Positions 34,638 through 42,934 of a DNA stretch of 64,000 nucleotides are shown here, piece after piece. The stretch is from contig NZ_CP126268.1 of the NCBI RefSeq assembly GCF_003234795.2, positions 124,001 to 188,000 on the forward strand, given 5' to 3'. Position 1 is the stretch's first letter, and every line of letters begins with the position of its first letter. The position numbers were made by a program, and so were the translations under genes. The notes under the pieces were generated by a model. The model did not search any database. It was not told the origin of the DNA and saw nothing but the letters and a program-made list of their open reading frames with translations. The DNA is from Curtobacterium sp. MCLR17_032 (GTDB lineage Bacteria > Actinomycetota > Actinomycetes > Actinomycetales > Microbacteriaceae).

Positions 34638-36422
34638 GTGTCGTTCCGACCGGACGCCTCGATGCCCGCGCCGCCGCGGAAGGGTGACGCCGCCGCGGCC
34701 GCGCCCCTGACCGACGGCGAGTGGCACCGGCTGCACCCGCTGACGCCGCTGCTCAAGGGCGGCATCTTCCTCGTCGTGATCCTGGGCTACGTGCTCAACA
34801 ACCTCCGTGACCAGATCGTCGAGGTCTTCATCCCGGGCGAGGGCGGGCCGCAGGAAGAGGGCGACCCGGTCCGCTACGTGTACGAGCACGGCGTCGTCGG
34901 TTGGGTCCTGCTCGGCATCGTGGTGCTGCTCCTGGTGCTGATCGGCTTGTTCTACCTGTCCTGGCGGATGCACGAGTTCCGGGTCACGGGCGAGATCGTC
35001 GAGGTCCGCTCGGGCGTCGTCTTCCGCACGCACCGCAAGGCCCGGCTGGACCGGATCCAGGGCATCAACATCTCGCGGCCGCTGATCCCGCGGCTGTTCG
35101 GCACCGCCAAGCTCGAGGTCGCGCAGGCCGGCAACGACGCCAACGTGCAACTCGCCTACCTCGGGGCCAAGGCCGCGGACGACCTGCGGCAGCGCATCCT
35201 GGTGCTCGCCTCGGGCGCGAAGGACACCGACCGACCCCGGTACGCCGGTGCGAGCGGTGGCCTCCTGCAGGACCGCGTGGACGAGTTCCTGGCGCCCGAG
35301 CTCGACCCGGACGCGGTGCACGCCACCCGGGTCGTCCGCGTCCACCCCGGCCGGCTGATCGGGTCGATGCTGCTCTCCGGCACGACCGTGGTGATCCTGC
35401 TGCTCGTCGTCGCGATCATCGTCAGCATCAGCCTGACCGGGCAGTACTTCCTGCTCGTCTCGCTGTTCCCGGCCGTCATCGGCGCCGGCGGCTACTACGT
35501 CCGCAAGTTCTCGAAGTCGCTGCGGTACACGATCGCCGACACCCGGGACGGCATCCGGATCGGCTTCGGCCTGTTCTCGACGTCGAACGAGACCCTGCCG
35601 CCCGGCCGCATCCACGCCGTGAGCGTCGCGCAGCCGCTGCTCTGGCGTCCGTTCGGCTGGTGGGACATCCGCATCAACCGGGCGACGAACGCCGGCAACG
35701 GGGCCTCCACGAACCAGCAGGTCTCGTCGATCGTGCTGCCGGTCGGCACCGCGGCCGAGGTCCGGCAGGTCCTCGAGATCATCCTGCCCGAGCTGGTCGG
35801 ATCGGCCGTCGTCGGCCCGGCGGCGTCGATGGAACGGATGCGCGAGGGCTCCGCCGAAGCGGTCGGGGTCGTCGACGACAGCCTCACCACGAGCGGCGAC
35901 CGTGGCGGCTTCGTCCACTCACCCCGTCGCGGCCGCTGGCTGCGCCCGCTGTCGGCGTCCCGCAACGGCTACCGCTTCGTGCCGGGCGCCGTGCTGCTCC
36001 GGCTCGGAGCCGTCTGGCGCTCGCTCGTGGTCGTGCCGCTGCCGCGCGTGCAGAGCGTCAAGGTGACGCAGGGTCCGCTGGAGCGCGCCCTCCGCCTGGC
36101 CTCGGTCCACGTCCACACCGTCAGCGGTCCGGTCTCCGCCCGCGTCGGGGCACTCGACGCCGGGGACGCGCAGCGCCTCTGGTCCGGCACCACCGAGCGG
36201 GCCGTCGAGGCTGCCGCGACCGACACGTCGCACCGCTGGCGTGACGGCCAGGAGGCCCGACCCACCGCCGGTACGCCGGGTCGCCACGCGCAGGCGCCCA
36301 CGTCGGCATCCGGGCCGTGGCCCGGGCAGTGGACCGGTGTCGCGCCCGCCGCACCGGCGTGGTTGACGCAGGACGGGCCTCCCGTCTGGACCGGTGTGCC
36401 GGCACCGGAGGCCGTGCGATGA
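34638..36422 (+). CDS. Large membrane PH-domain (YdbT-like) protein
   Basis: 594 aa from GTG 34638 (ATG 34662 is an alternative; neither has a strong Shine-Dalgarno sequence). Three bPH2 domains are visible: VTGEIVEVRSGVVFRTHRKARLDRIQGINISR, YTIADTRDGIRIGFGLFSTSNETLPPGRIHAVSV, and GAVWRSLVVVPLPRVQSVKVTQGPLER. They alternate with paired membrane helices near 45-65, 90-120 and 240-300, and a Pro/Ala-rich tail follows. Its partner is the small PH protein 7 nt upstream. Confidence 0.85.
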   Translation: MSFRPDASMPAPPRKGDAAAAAPLTDGEWHRLHPLTPLLKGGIFLVVILGYVLNNLRDQIVEVFIPGEGGPQEEGDPVRYVYEHGVVGWVLLGIVVLLLVLIGLFYLSWRMHEFRVTGEIVEVRSGVVFRTHRKARLDRIQGINISRPLIPRLFGTAKLEVAQAGNDANVQLAYLGAKAADDLRQRILVLASGAKDTDRPRYAGASGGLLQDRVDEFLAPELDPDAVHATRVVRVHPGRLIGSMLLSGTTVVILLLVVAIIVSISLTGQYFLLVSLFPAVIGAGGYYVRKFSKSLRYTIADTRDGIRIGFGLFSTSNETLPPGRIHAVSVAQPLLWRPFGWWDIRINRATNAGNGASTNQQVSSIVLPVGTAAEVRQVLEIILPELVGSAVVGPAASMERMREGSAEAVGVVDDSLTTSGDRGGFVHSPRRGRWLRPLSASRNGYRFVPGAVLLRLGAVWRSLVVVPLPRVQSVKVTQGPLERALRLASVHVHTVSGPVSARVGALDAGDAQRLWSGTTERAVEAAATDTSHRWRDGQEARPTAGTPGRHAQAPTSASGPWPGQWTGVAPAAPAWLTQDGPPVWTGVPAPEAVR

Positions 36423-37111
36423 GGGCCGGCCGGCTCGGCATCGGGATCATCGGTGCCGGACGCGTCGGACCCGTGCTGGGTGCCGCGCTCGCGAACGCCG
36501 AACACGCCGTCGTCGGGATCACCGCCGTCTCCGACGCCGGACGCGACCGCGCCGAGGCGATGCTCCCCGGTGCGCCGGTCCTCGGCACGCCGGAGCTCGT
36601 CGAGCGGAGCGAACTCGTGCTCCTGGCTGTGCCGGACGACCAGCTGCCGTCGCTCGTGCAGGGGCTGTCGGACGCGGGGATCTGGCAGCCGGGGCAGCTC
36701 GTCGTGCACACCAGCCCGGACCACGGGGTCGACGTCCTGGCACCGGCGATGCGTGCCGGAGCGATCCCGCTCGCGATCCACCCGGCGATGGCCTTCACCG
36801 GCACGAGCATCGACCTGTCCCGGCTGCGGGACGCGTACTGCGCCGTGACCGCGCCCGGGCCGGTGCTGCCGATCGCCCAGGCCCTGGTGGTCGAGATGGG
36901 GGCAGAGCCGTTCGTCGTCGCCGAGCGGGACCGGCCCGCCTACGCCGACGCGGTCCGGGCGGCGGTGAGCTTCTCGACGGCGATCGTCGACCAGTCGGCT
37001 GGCACGTTGTCGGGCATCGGCGTGGAGCACCCGGGGCGGGTGCTCGGGGCGCTGGTCCGGTCGGCGGTCGACAACGCGCTGACGGCGGCCGACGGCCAGT
37101 CCGTGATCTGA
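36419..37111 (+). CDS. Rossmann-fold DUF2520 oxidoreductase-like protein
   Basis: 230 aa. The N-terminal dinucleotide-binding fold is IGIIGAGRVGPVLGAAL, with LVLLAVPDDQLPSLV. The DUF2520 half follows (IPLAIHPAMAFTG, DRPAYADAVRAAVSFSTA, HPGRVLGALVRSAVDNAL). These proteins resemble F420/NADP-binding dehydrogenases and lie beside panC in many actinobacteria. No panC follows here: the next gene is lysS after 219 bp. ATG overlaps the previous stop. Confidence 0.85.
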   Translation: MRAGRLGIGIIGAGRVGPVLGAALANAEHAVVGITAVSDAGRDRAEAMLPGAPVLGTPELVERSELVLLAVPDDQLPSLVQGLSDAGIWQPGQLVVHTSPDHGVDVLAPAMRAGAIPLAIHPAMAFTGTSIDLSRLRDAYCAVTAPGPVLPIAQALVVEMGAEPFVVAERDRPAYADAVRAAVSFSTAIVDQSAGTLSGIGVEHPGRVLGALVRSAVDNALTAADGQSVI

Positions 37112-37112
37112 C

Positions 37113-37198
37113 GCGGGGAGTCGGGCTGCGGCGCCCGCTCCGCGGTCACCGCCGACGGCCCCGAGGCCGACCGGTCGCAACTCCCCGCTCACGTCCGT
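37113..37198 (+). other. Long-loop hairpin in the DUF2520-lysS gap
   Basis: GCGGGGAGT (37113-37121) pairs with ACTCCCCGC (37190-37198) around a 68-nt GC-rich loop. It is a terminator or leader structure; nothing resembling a T-box or panC remnant is seen in 37112-37330. A TAGCAT box at about 37287 could be the lysS -10. Confidence 0.35.
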
Positions 37199-37330
37199 CG
37201 AGTGGTCACCATCTGTCGCTCGGGACGGGCTGAACCGACGTTCTGCGACCGCTCGTGGGCCGGAGGCGGCGGGCGGGGCCGGACCGGTAGCATCGACGCG
37301 ATCCCCCACGACCTCCGGAGCCGCACCCGC

Positions 37331-38863
37331 ATGACCGACGAGACCGCCCCCGCCACCACCGAGACCGCGGTCGCCGACGCCGCCGCACTGGCCGAGCAGG
37401 AGACCAGCGAGCAGCGTCAGGTCCGGCTGGACAAGCGCGCGCGCCTGCTGGAGTCCGGGATCGAGGCCTACCCGGCCGAACTCCCGATCACCACGACGAT
37501 CCCCGCGGTCCGCGCGCAGTACGAGCACCTCGAGACCGGCGAGGAGACGCAGGACGTCGTCGGCGTCGCCGGCCGCATCGTGTTCTCGCGCAACACCGGC
37601 AAGCTCTGCTTCGCCTCGCTGCAGTCCGGCGACGGCTCACGCATCCAGGCGATGGTGTCCCTGGCCGAGGTCGGCGACGAGTCGCTGGCCCGCTGGAAGG
37701 AGTTCGTCGACCTCGGCGACCACGTGTTCGTGCACGGCCGGGTGATCTCCTCCCGCCGCGGCGAGCTGAGCATCATGGTCGACGACTGGGCGATCGCGGC
37801 GAAGGCGATCCTGCCGCTGCCGAACCTGCACAACGAGCTCAACGAGGAGACCCGGGTCCGCCAGCGCTACCTCGACCTCATCGTGCGCGAGGACGCCCGC
37901 AAGACCGTCCGGGCCCGCGCTGCCGTGATGTCCTCGCTCCGCAACACCTTCACGTCGCACGAGTACCTCGAGGTCGAGACCCCGATGCTGCAGACCCAGC
38001 ACGGTGGTGCCTCCGCCCGGCCCTTCGTCACGCACTCGAACGCGTTCGACACCGAGCTGTTCCTGCGCATCGCGCCGGAGCTGTTCCTCAAGCGTGCGGT
38101 CGTCGGTGGCATCGACCGGGTCTTCGAGATCAACCGGAACTTCCGCAACGAGGGTGCCGACTCGTCGCACTCGCCCGAGTTCGCGATGGTCGAGGCGTAC
38201 CAGGCGTACGGCAACTACGAGCAGATGGCCACCCTGACCCAGGAGCTGGTGCAGAACGCCGCCCGTGCGGTCACCGGCGGCTCCCTGGTCGTCACCCTGC
38301 CCGACGGCAGCGACTACGACCTCGGCGGCGAGTGGGCCCGACTCGACATGTACGAGTCCCTGTCGGAGGCGTCCGGTCACGAGATCACGCCCGAGACGCC
38401 GCTGTCCGAGCTGCAGGCGCTCGCCGACGCCGAGGGCGTCGAGGTCGCACACGCCACGCACGGCAAGTACGTCGAAGAGCTGTGGGAGCACTTCAACGGG
38501 GACGAGCTGTACGCCCCGACGTTCGTGATGAACTTCCCGGTCGACACCTCACCCCTGACCCGGCAGCACCGCACCCGCCCGGGCGTCGTCGAGAAGTGGG
38601 ACCTCTACGTCCGCGGCTTCGAGCTCGCCACGGCGTACTCGGAGCTCGTCGACCCGGTCGTGCAGCGGGAGCGCTTCGTCGAGCAGGCCACGCTGGCTGC
38701 CGGTGGCGACCCCGAGGCGATGCGCGTCGACGAGGAGTTCCTGCGGGCCCTCGAGCACGCGATGCCGCCGTCGGGTGGCATGGGCATGGGTGTCGACCGC
38801 CTGCTCATGGCGATCACCGGCCTGGGCATCCGCGAGACGATCCTCTTCCCCCTGGTCAAGTAG
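37331..38863 (+). CDS. lysS: Lysyl-tRNA synthetase, class II
   Basis: 510 aa. An anticodon-binding OB domain (about 70-180, [23 protein letters not shown]) is followed by the class-II core: motif 2 in [20 protein letters not shown] and motif 3 in [15 protein letters not shown]. The N-terminus is an Ala/Thr/Glu-rich stretch as in other actinobacterial LysRS. It charges tRNA-Lys. In M. tuberculosis lysS is followed by lsr2 and clpC; here a small membrane protein and a 12-kb catabolic operon intervene. Confidence 0.97.
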   Translation: MTDETAPATTETAVADAAALAEQETSEQRQVRLDKRARLLESGIEAYPAELPITTTIPAVRAQYEHLETGEETQDVVGVAGRIVFSRNTGKLCFASLQSGDGSRIQAMVSLAEVGDESLARWKEFVDLGDHVFVHGRVISSRRGELSIMVDDWAIAAKAILPLPNLHNELNEETRVRQRYLDLIVREDARKTVRARAAVMSSLRNTFTSHEYLEVETPMLQTQHGGASARPFVTHSNAFDTELFLRIAPELFLKRAVVGGIDRVFEINRNFRNEGADSSHSPEFAMVEAYQAYGNYEQMATLTQELVQNAARAVTGGSLVVTLPDGSDYDLGGEWARLDMYESLSEASGHEITPETPLSELQALADAEGVEVAHATHGKYVEELWEHFNGDELYAPTFVMNFPVDTSPLTRQHRTRPGVVEKWDLYVRGFELATAYSELVDPVVQRERFVEQATLAAGGDPEAMRVDEEFLRALEHAMPPSGGMGMGVDRLLMAITGLGIRETILFPLVK

Positions 38864-38896
38864 GGACCCTGGTCAAGCAGGGACCCTCATGAAGGA

Positions 38897-38918
38897 GGGC
38901 CCTCGTCACGGAGGGCCC
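38897..38918 (+). terminator. Hairpin after lysS
   Basis: GGGCCCTC-GTCACG-GAGGGCCC, an 8-bp stem with 6-nt loop, just upstream of the next gene's -10 box. GGACCCT is repeated in direct orientation just before it. Confidence 0.5.
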
Positions 38919-38930
38919 AGCGGGGCGACG

Positions 38931-38936
38931 TACGAT
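38931..38936 (+). promoter_or_regulatory. Leaderless-type -10 box
   Basis: TACGAT, then 6 nt, then ATG 38943. Confidence 0.5.
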
Positions 38937-38942
38937 GGGACC

Positions 38943-39146
38943 ATGCCGCATGGAATCGTCTCCGGAGTCGTCTTCGCCCTGACCCCGACGATCCTGCTGG
39001 GCGTCATCTTCTGGTTCATCATGCGCGCGATCATCCGTGCCGACCGGACCGAGCGTGCCGCGTACACGAAGATCGAGGCCGAAGAGCGTGCCCGGTTCGA
39101 GCGCGAGCGTGGCGTGACGACGACCGCGCCGCCCACTGCCGACTGA
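38943..39146 (+). CDS. Small single-pass membrane protein
   Basis: 67 aa. One hydrophobic helix (GVVFALTPTILLGVIFWFIM) is followed by a charged tail (RADRTERAAYTKIEAEERARFERER), giving an N-out/C-in type topology with a helical cytosolic segment. Similar small proteins follow lysS in relatives, in my recollection. Leaderless-type start. Function unknown. Confidence 0.75.
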   Translation: MPHGIVSGVVFALTPTILLGVIFWFIMRAIIRADRTERAAYTKIEAEERARFERERGVTTTAPPTAD

Positions 39147-39157
39147 CCGTATACAGG
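39147..39157. promoter_or_regulatory. Candidate GntR operator, distal site
   Basis: CCGTATACAGG, centre GTATAC at 39149-39154. In reverse orientation it reads CTGTATACGGT, one base different from the promoter-proximal site at 39306. GTATAC-centred palindromes are typical of FCD-type GntR regulators. Confidence 0.5.
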
Positions 39158-39305
39158 GTGTTCTGCCCTGCCTGATCCGGCCGAGACTGCTCACGGACCG
39201 GAACGGGGCGCATTACTCCTGACCAGGGCTTCTCTCTGTCGGACCAGACTGCTGCGACGCGCTTCATCTGGCTGAAACACGCGTTCATGCGACCGAAACG
39301 CGGAA

Positions 39306-39316
39306 CTGTATACCGT
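39306..39316 (+). promoter_or_regulatory. Candidate GntR operator overlapping catabolic operon promoter
   Basis: CTGTATACCGT, with GTATAC at 39308-39313. TACCGT (39311-39316) lies 7 nt before GTG 39324 and fits the leaderless -10 pattern, so a repressor here would block RNA polymerase. The 39158-39305 stretch holds no gene. Confidence 0.55.
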
Positions 39317-39323
39317 TTCGCTC

Positions 39324-40109
39324 GTGCCTCTCGCCCCGTTCCGCCTCGTCGGAGTCCTCCACCTCCCGCCCCTGCCCGGCGCCGTGAACTACGCCGGCGT
39401 CCCCGTCTCCGCGATCGCCGAACGGGCCGCTGAGGACGCCGCCGCGCTCGTCGCCGCGGGCTTCACGCACGTGATGGTGCAGGACGCCAGCGACATGCCC
39501 CAGGCGGTCCGCGTCGACGCCCCCACCGTCGCCGCACTCGCCGTCGTCGGCGCGGCCGTCACCCGGGCCGTGGACGTCCCGGTCGGCGTGGTGGTCGGCC
39601 ACAACGACGGCCCGAGTGCGGTCGCGATCGCCCACGCCATCGGAGCGACGTTCGTGCGGGTCAAGGTCCTCACCGGCGTCTCGGTCGGCCCGACCGGATG
39701 GATCGAGGGGTGCGCCCACGACGTCGCGACGATGCGCCGCCGACTCGGAGCGGACGTCGAGGTCTGGGCGGACGTGCACGAGGCCACGAGCCTCGCCCTG
39801 ACCGGCAGCCCCGCCTGGGCCGCGAAGGAGGCGCACGACTTCGGCCTCGCGGACGTGCTCGTCGTCACCCGGGACAGCGGGGTCGCCGATGCCCTGGACG
39901 ACATCGAACGGCTGCGCGCCGTCGCCGACGTGCCGTTCGTCGTCGGTGGTCGGGTGACGCTCGACACCATCGACGACGCCGTCCGCCGGTCCGACGGCGT
40001 GGTGCTCGGCAGCGCCATCAAGCGCTCGAGTGCCCCGGACGCCCGCATCGACCCGGAGACCGCCGCCCGCTTCGGCCGGGCCCTCGACACGACAGGACAC
40101 CGCGCATGA
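39324..40109 (+). CDS. BtpA/SgcQ-family TIM-barrel protein
   Basis: 261 aa. VGVLHLPPLPGAVNYAGVPV, FTHVMVQDASDMP, GATFVRVKVLTGVSVGPTG, VWADVHEATS and FVVGGRVTLDTIDDAVRRSDGVVLGSAIK are the BtpA/SgcQ blocks. The family has a phosphate-binding barrel with uncertain chemistry (BtpA was linked to photosystem I stability, SgcQ sits in a sugar operon). First gene of the ten-gene operon; GTG start, leaderless-type promoter. In this context it may act on a phosphorylated sugar product (inference). Confidence 0.82.
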   Translation: MPLAPFRLVGVLHLPPLPGAVNYAGVPVSAIAERAAEDAAALVAAGFTHVMVQDASDMPQAVRVDAPTVAALAVVGAAVTRAVDVPVGVVVGHNDGPSAVAIAHAIGATFVRVKVLTGVSVGPTGWIEGCAHDVATMRRRLGADVEVWADVHEATSLALTGSPAWAAKEAHDFGLADVLVVTRDSGVADALDDIERLRAVADVPFVVGGRVTLDTIDDAVRRSDGVVLGSAIKRSSAPDARIDPETAARFGRALDTTGHRA

Positions 40110-41284
40110 CCGCCACCCCGCCGAGCCCGTTCATCGGTGTCGACAGCCCGCTCGACGCCCGGCAGCAGCAGGTCGTCGAACGCGTCTCCGCCGCCGAGCA
40201 TGCCTCCATCGTCGGCCTGCCCACCGACCACCCCCTCGACCCGAAGCGTCGTGCGCGGGACGAGGCGACCCTCCCGGAACTGGTCGCCCAGCCGGACCGG
40301 ATCCGCGAGACCCTCGCCGCGAACGACGAGGACCTGGACGAACTCGCCGCCCTCATCGCCCGGTCCGAGGTCGACCGCGTCTTCGTGACCGGCGCCGGGG
40401 ACTCGCTCGCCGTCGCCATCGCGGCCCGGCAGGTGCTCGAGCAGATGCTCCGGGTGCCGGTCGAGCCGGTGCAGAGCCTGGAGCTCGCCTACTACGGCGC
40501 CCCGCTCGTCACCGAGCGCAGCGTCGTCGTCGCCCTGTCGAGCTCGGGGGAGACCACCCGCACCGTCGAGGCCGCGCTGATGGCCCAGCACGCCGGTGCC
40601 CTGGTCGTCGCGATCACGAACACGACGGGCTCGACCCTGGACGTCGAGTCCGCACGCACCCTGCGGCTCCGGGCCACCCGCGTGGGCTGGCCGACCCAGT
40701 CCTCGACGACCGCCCTCGCGCTGCTGCTCGACCTCGCCACGCGGGTCGGCGTGCTCGCCGGGGTGCCGGCGGCCGAGGGGCTCCGCCGTGAGCTGGCGGC
40801 GGTGCCGGAGCTGATGGAACACGTCATCGCGACCACCGAGCCCCGCCTCCGCGCGATCGCCGAGCGGGAGCAGAGCGCGGGCACCTTCCTGTTCTCCGGC
40901 GCCGGCCCGAGCTGGGGCAGCGCGATCATCGGCGCCGCGAAGGTCAAGGAGTGCACGCCCGACCACGCCGAGGCGATCCAGGTCGAGGAGTTCCACCACT
41001 ACAACTCGCTGAAGCGCGGCGAACCGATCTGGGTCATCGCGCCGGCCGGCCCGTCCGTGCCGCGGGCCGTGCACACCGCCAGCGAGGCGAAGCGGTTCGG
41101 CGGCTCGGTGTACGTCGTCACGACCGAGGGCGTCGAGGCGTTCGACGCGATCGCGGACGAGGTCGTCGTCGTCCCGGCGCTCGCCGAGGCACTCAGCCCG
41201 CTGCTCACCGTCCTGCCCGCGCAGCTGACCGGGTACCTGCTCGCGATGGCGCAGTTCACCACCGCCGAGGCTCGGCATGGCTGA
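40106..41284 (+). CDS. SIS-domain sugar isomerase / deglycase-like protein
   Basis: 392 aa, two SIS domains like AgaS, FrlB and FraB. The first has VFVTGAGDSLAVAIAARQ and VALSSSGETTRTVEAAL (phosphosugar-binding Ser/Thr loop); the second has TFLFSGAGPSWGSAIIGAAKVKE. VEEFHHYNSLKRGEPIW matches the region where FrlB/FraB deglycases carry catalytic Glu and His. Those enzymes split phosphorylated sugar-amine (Amadori) adducts, usually with a PfkB kinase encoded beside them, as here. ATG overlaps the previous stop. Confidence 0.85.
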   Translation: MTATPPSPFIGVDSPLDARQQQVVERVSAAEHASIVGLPTDHPLDPKRRARDEATLPELVAQPDRIRETLAANDEDLDELAALIARSEVDRVFVTGAGDSLAVAIAARQVLEQMLRVPVEPVQSLELAYYGAPLVTERSVVVALSSSGETTRTVEAALMAQHAGALVVAITNTTGSTLDVESARTLRLRATRVGWPTQSSTTALALLLDLATRVGVLAGVPAAEGLRRELAAVPELMEHVIATTEPRLRAIAEREQSAGTFLFSGAGPSWGSAIIGAAKVKECTPDHAEAIQVEEFHHYNSLKRGEPIWVIAPAGPSVPRAVHTASEAKRFGGSVYVVTTEGVEAFDAIADEVVVVPALAEALSPLLTVLPAQLTGYLLAMAQFTTAEARHG

Positions 41285-42215
41285 CTCGCTGCTCTGCATC
41301 GGGAACCTGACCATCGACGACCTCGTGGTCGGTGGGGCGACGACGACCGCACTCGGTGGCGACGCGCTCTTCGCCGCCCTGGCCGCCCGTCGCGAGTTGA
41401 CGGACGTCCGCATGCTCGCACCGGTGGGGACGGACCTACCGGCCACGCTCCTCCAGGCCGTCGTCGACCGCGGCATCCGCGTCGAGCCGAGCCGCCCGCG
41501 CACCGGACGCACCGTCCGGAACCGCGTGACCTACGCACCCGACGGCAGCCGCACGTGGGACCTGCTCGACGGCGAGGCGGCGTTCGACGCCATGTCGGTG
41601 TACCCGGCGGACGTCGGACCCGACGCCCTGACTGCGAGCGCGTTCCTGGTGTCCGCGATGTCCCTCGGCGCGCAGCTGGCGCTGGGGCCGTGGCTCCGTG
41701 AGCGGACCGACGCCACCGTCCTGCTCGACCTGCAGGAGGACTACGTGCTCGGTCACGAGGACGAACTGCTCGCCCTGCTCGCCACCTGTGACGTGTTCCT
41801 GCCGAGCGAGGTGGAGGCCGTCCGGCTCGCCGGGACGACCGACCTGGAGGCCGCGGCTCGGCGGTTCCTCGAGGCCGGCCCCGACGTCGTCGTCGTGAAG
41901 ACCGCCGAACGCGGTTGCCTCGTCGCGACCGCGGGAGGCGTGACCCGCGTCCCGACCGACGCCGTCGAGCCCGTCGACTCCACCGGAGCCGGGGATGCGT
42001 TCTGCGGGGCCTTCGCCGCCGCGACCGTCCGTGGGGCCGAGCCGGTCGAGGCCGCGCGGGCCGGTGCGGCCGCGGCGCGCGTCGCGATCGGCGCACACGG
42101 GGTGGCGGGGCTGCTCGCCGACACCGAACCGGCGCGAGCGGGCGCAGCGACGACCACAGCAGCGACGACCACAGCAGCGACGACCACGGCAGCGACGACG
42201 GGAGCGGTCCGGTGA
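41277..42215 (+). CDS. PfkB-family carbohydrate kinase
   Basis: 312 aa, ribokinase fold. IGNLTIDDLVVGG start, LGGDALFAALAARR (GG motif), VFLPSEVEAVRLAG and the catalytic/anion-hole motif VDSTGAGDAFCGAF. It probably phosphorylates a sugar or a sugar conjugate before the SIS enzyme acts (as FrlD/FraD do). It overlaps the SIS gene by 8 nt. The last 25 codons are a TTTAA-type tandem repeat from 15-bp DNA repeats that vary outside the fold. Confidence 0.87.
   Translation: MADSLLCIGNLTIDDLVVGGATTTALGGDALFAALAARRELTDVRMLAPVGTDLPATLLQAVVDRGIRVEPSRPRTGRTVRNRVTYAPDGSRTWDLLDGEAAFDAMSVYPADVGPDALTASAFLVSAMSLGAQLALGPWLRERTDATVLLDLQEDYVLGHEDELLALLATCDVFLPSEVEAVRLAGTTDLEAAARRFLEAGPDVVVVKTAERGCLVATAGGVTRVPTDAVEPVDSTGAGDAFCGAFAAATVRGAEPVEAARAGAAAARVAIGAHGVAGLLADTEPARAGAATTTAATTTAATTTAATTGAVR
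42144..42200 (+). repeat. 15-bp tandem repeat in kinase 3' end
   Basis: GCAGCGACGACCACA occurs at 42144, 42159 and 42174 (one change) with a partial fourth copy from 42189. The unit is in frame and codes an AATTT-type pentapeptide. Confidence 0.85.
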
Positions 42216-42934
42216 CGGAGGTGCGCATCGTCAACCCGAACACGAGTCAGCCGATGACGGACGCCGTCGCGGCCGCGGCCCGCGCCGTCGCCCGCCCCGG
42301 CACCACCGTCACCGCCAGCTGCTCGACCACCGCCCCGGCATCCGTCGAGACCGCCGTCGACGAGGTCTTCGGTGCCGCCGGCGTCCTCGCCCAGGTCGAG
42401 CGCGGCGAGGCTGACGGCGTCGACGGCTACGTCATCGCCTGCTTCGGCGACACCGGCATCGACGCCGCCCGCGAACGCGCCGCCGGACCCGTCGTCGGCA
42501 TGACGGAGGCCGCACTGCAGGCCGCCGCGCTCGTCGCCCACCGCTTCACCGTGATCACGATGCCGCCGCGGACGATCGCGATGACCGACCGCGTCGTCCG
42601 CGCCCTCGGGCTCGGCCACCGCTGCACCGTGCGGGCCGTCGACGTCTCGGTCGCCGACATCGAGTCCGGCGCCGGCCCGGCCTACGCCGCGTTCGCCGAG
42701 GAGGCCCGCAGCGCCCTGGTCGCGGACGGTGCGGAGGCCGTGGTGCTCGGGTGCGCCGGCCTCACCGATCTCGTCGGTGCGCTCCGCGCCTCACTCGGGG
42801 TGCCGGTGATCGACGGCGTCGCCGCGGCGACCGTCGCCGTCGAGGGACTCCTGGCGCAGGGCATCACGACGTCCCGCGCCGGCACCTTCGCGGAGCCCGT
42901 CGGCTCCGCCACCACCCGGGAGGTCTGGGGATGA
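42212..42934 (+). CDS. Asp/Glu/hydantoin racemase-family protein
   Basis: 240 aa. RIVNPNTSQPMTDAV start, the first catalytic Cys in YVIACFGDTGIDAAR and the second in AVVLGCAGLTDLVG. The ACFGDxG and GCAG pair is typical of hydantoin/allantoin racemases (HyuA/HpxA type) more than of glutamate racemase. Both cysteines are present, so it is likely active on a ring ureide. GTG overlaps the kinase stop codon (GTGA). Confidence 0.85.
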   Translation: MTEVRIVNPNTSQPMTDAVAAAARAVARPGTTVTASCSTTAPASVETAVDEVFGAAGVLAQVERGEADGVDGYVIACFGDTGIDAARERAAGPVVGMTEAALQAAALVAHRFTVITMPPRTIAMTDRVVRALGLGHRCTVRAVDVSVADIESGAGPAYAAFAEEARSALVADGAEAVVLGCAGLTDLVGALRASLGVPVIDGVAAATVAVEGLLAQGITTSRAGTFAEPVGSATTREVWG

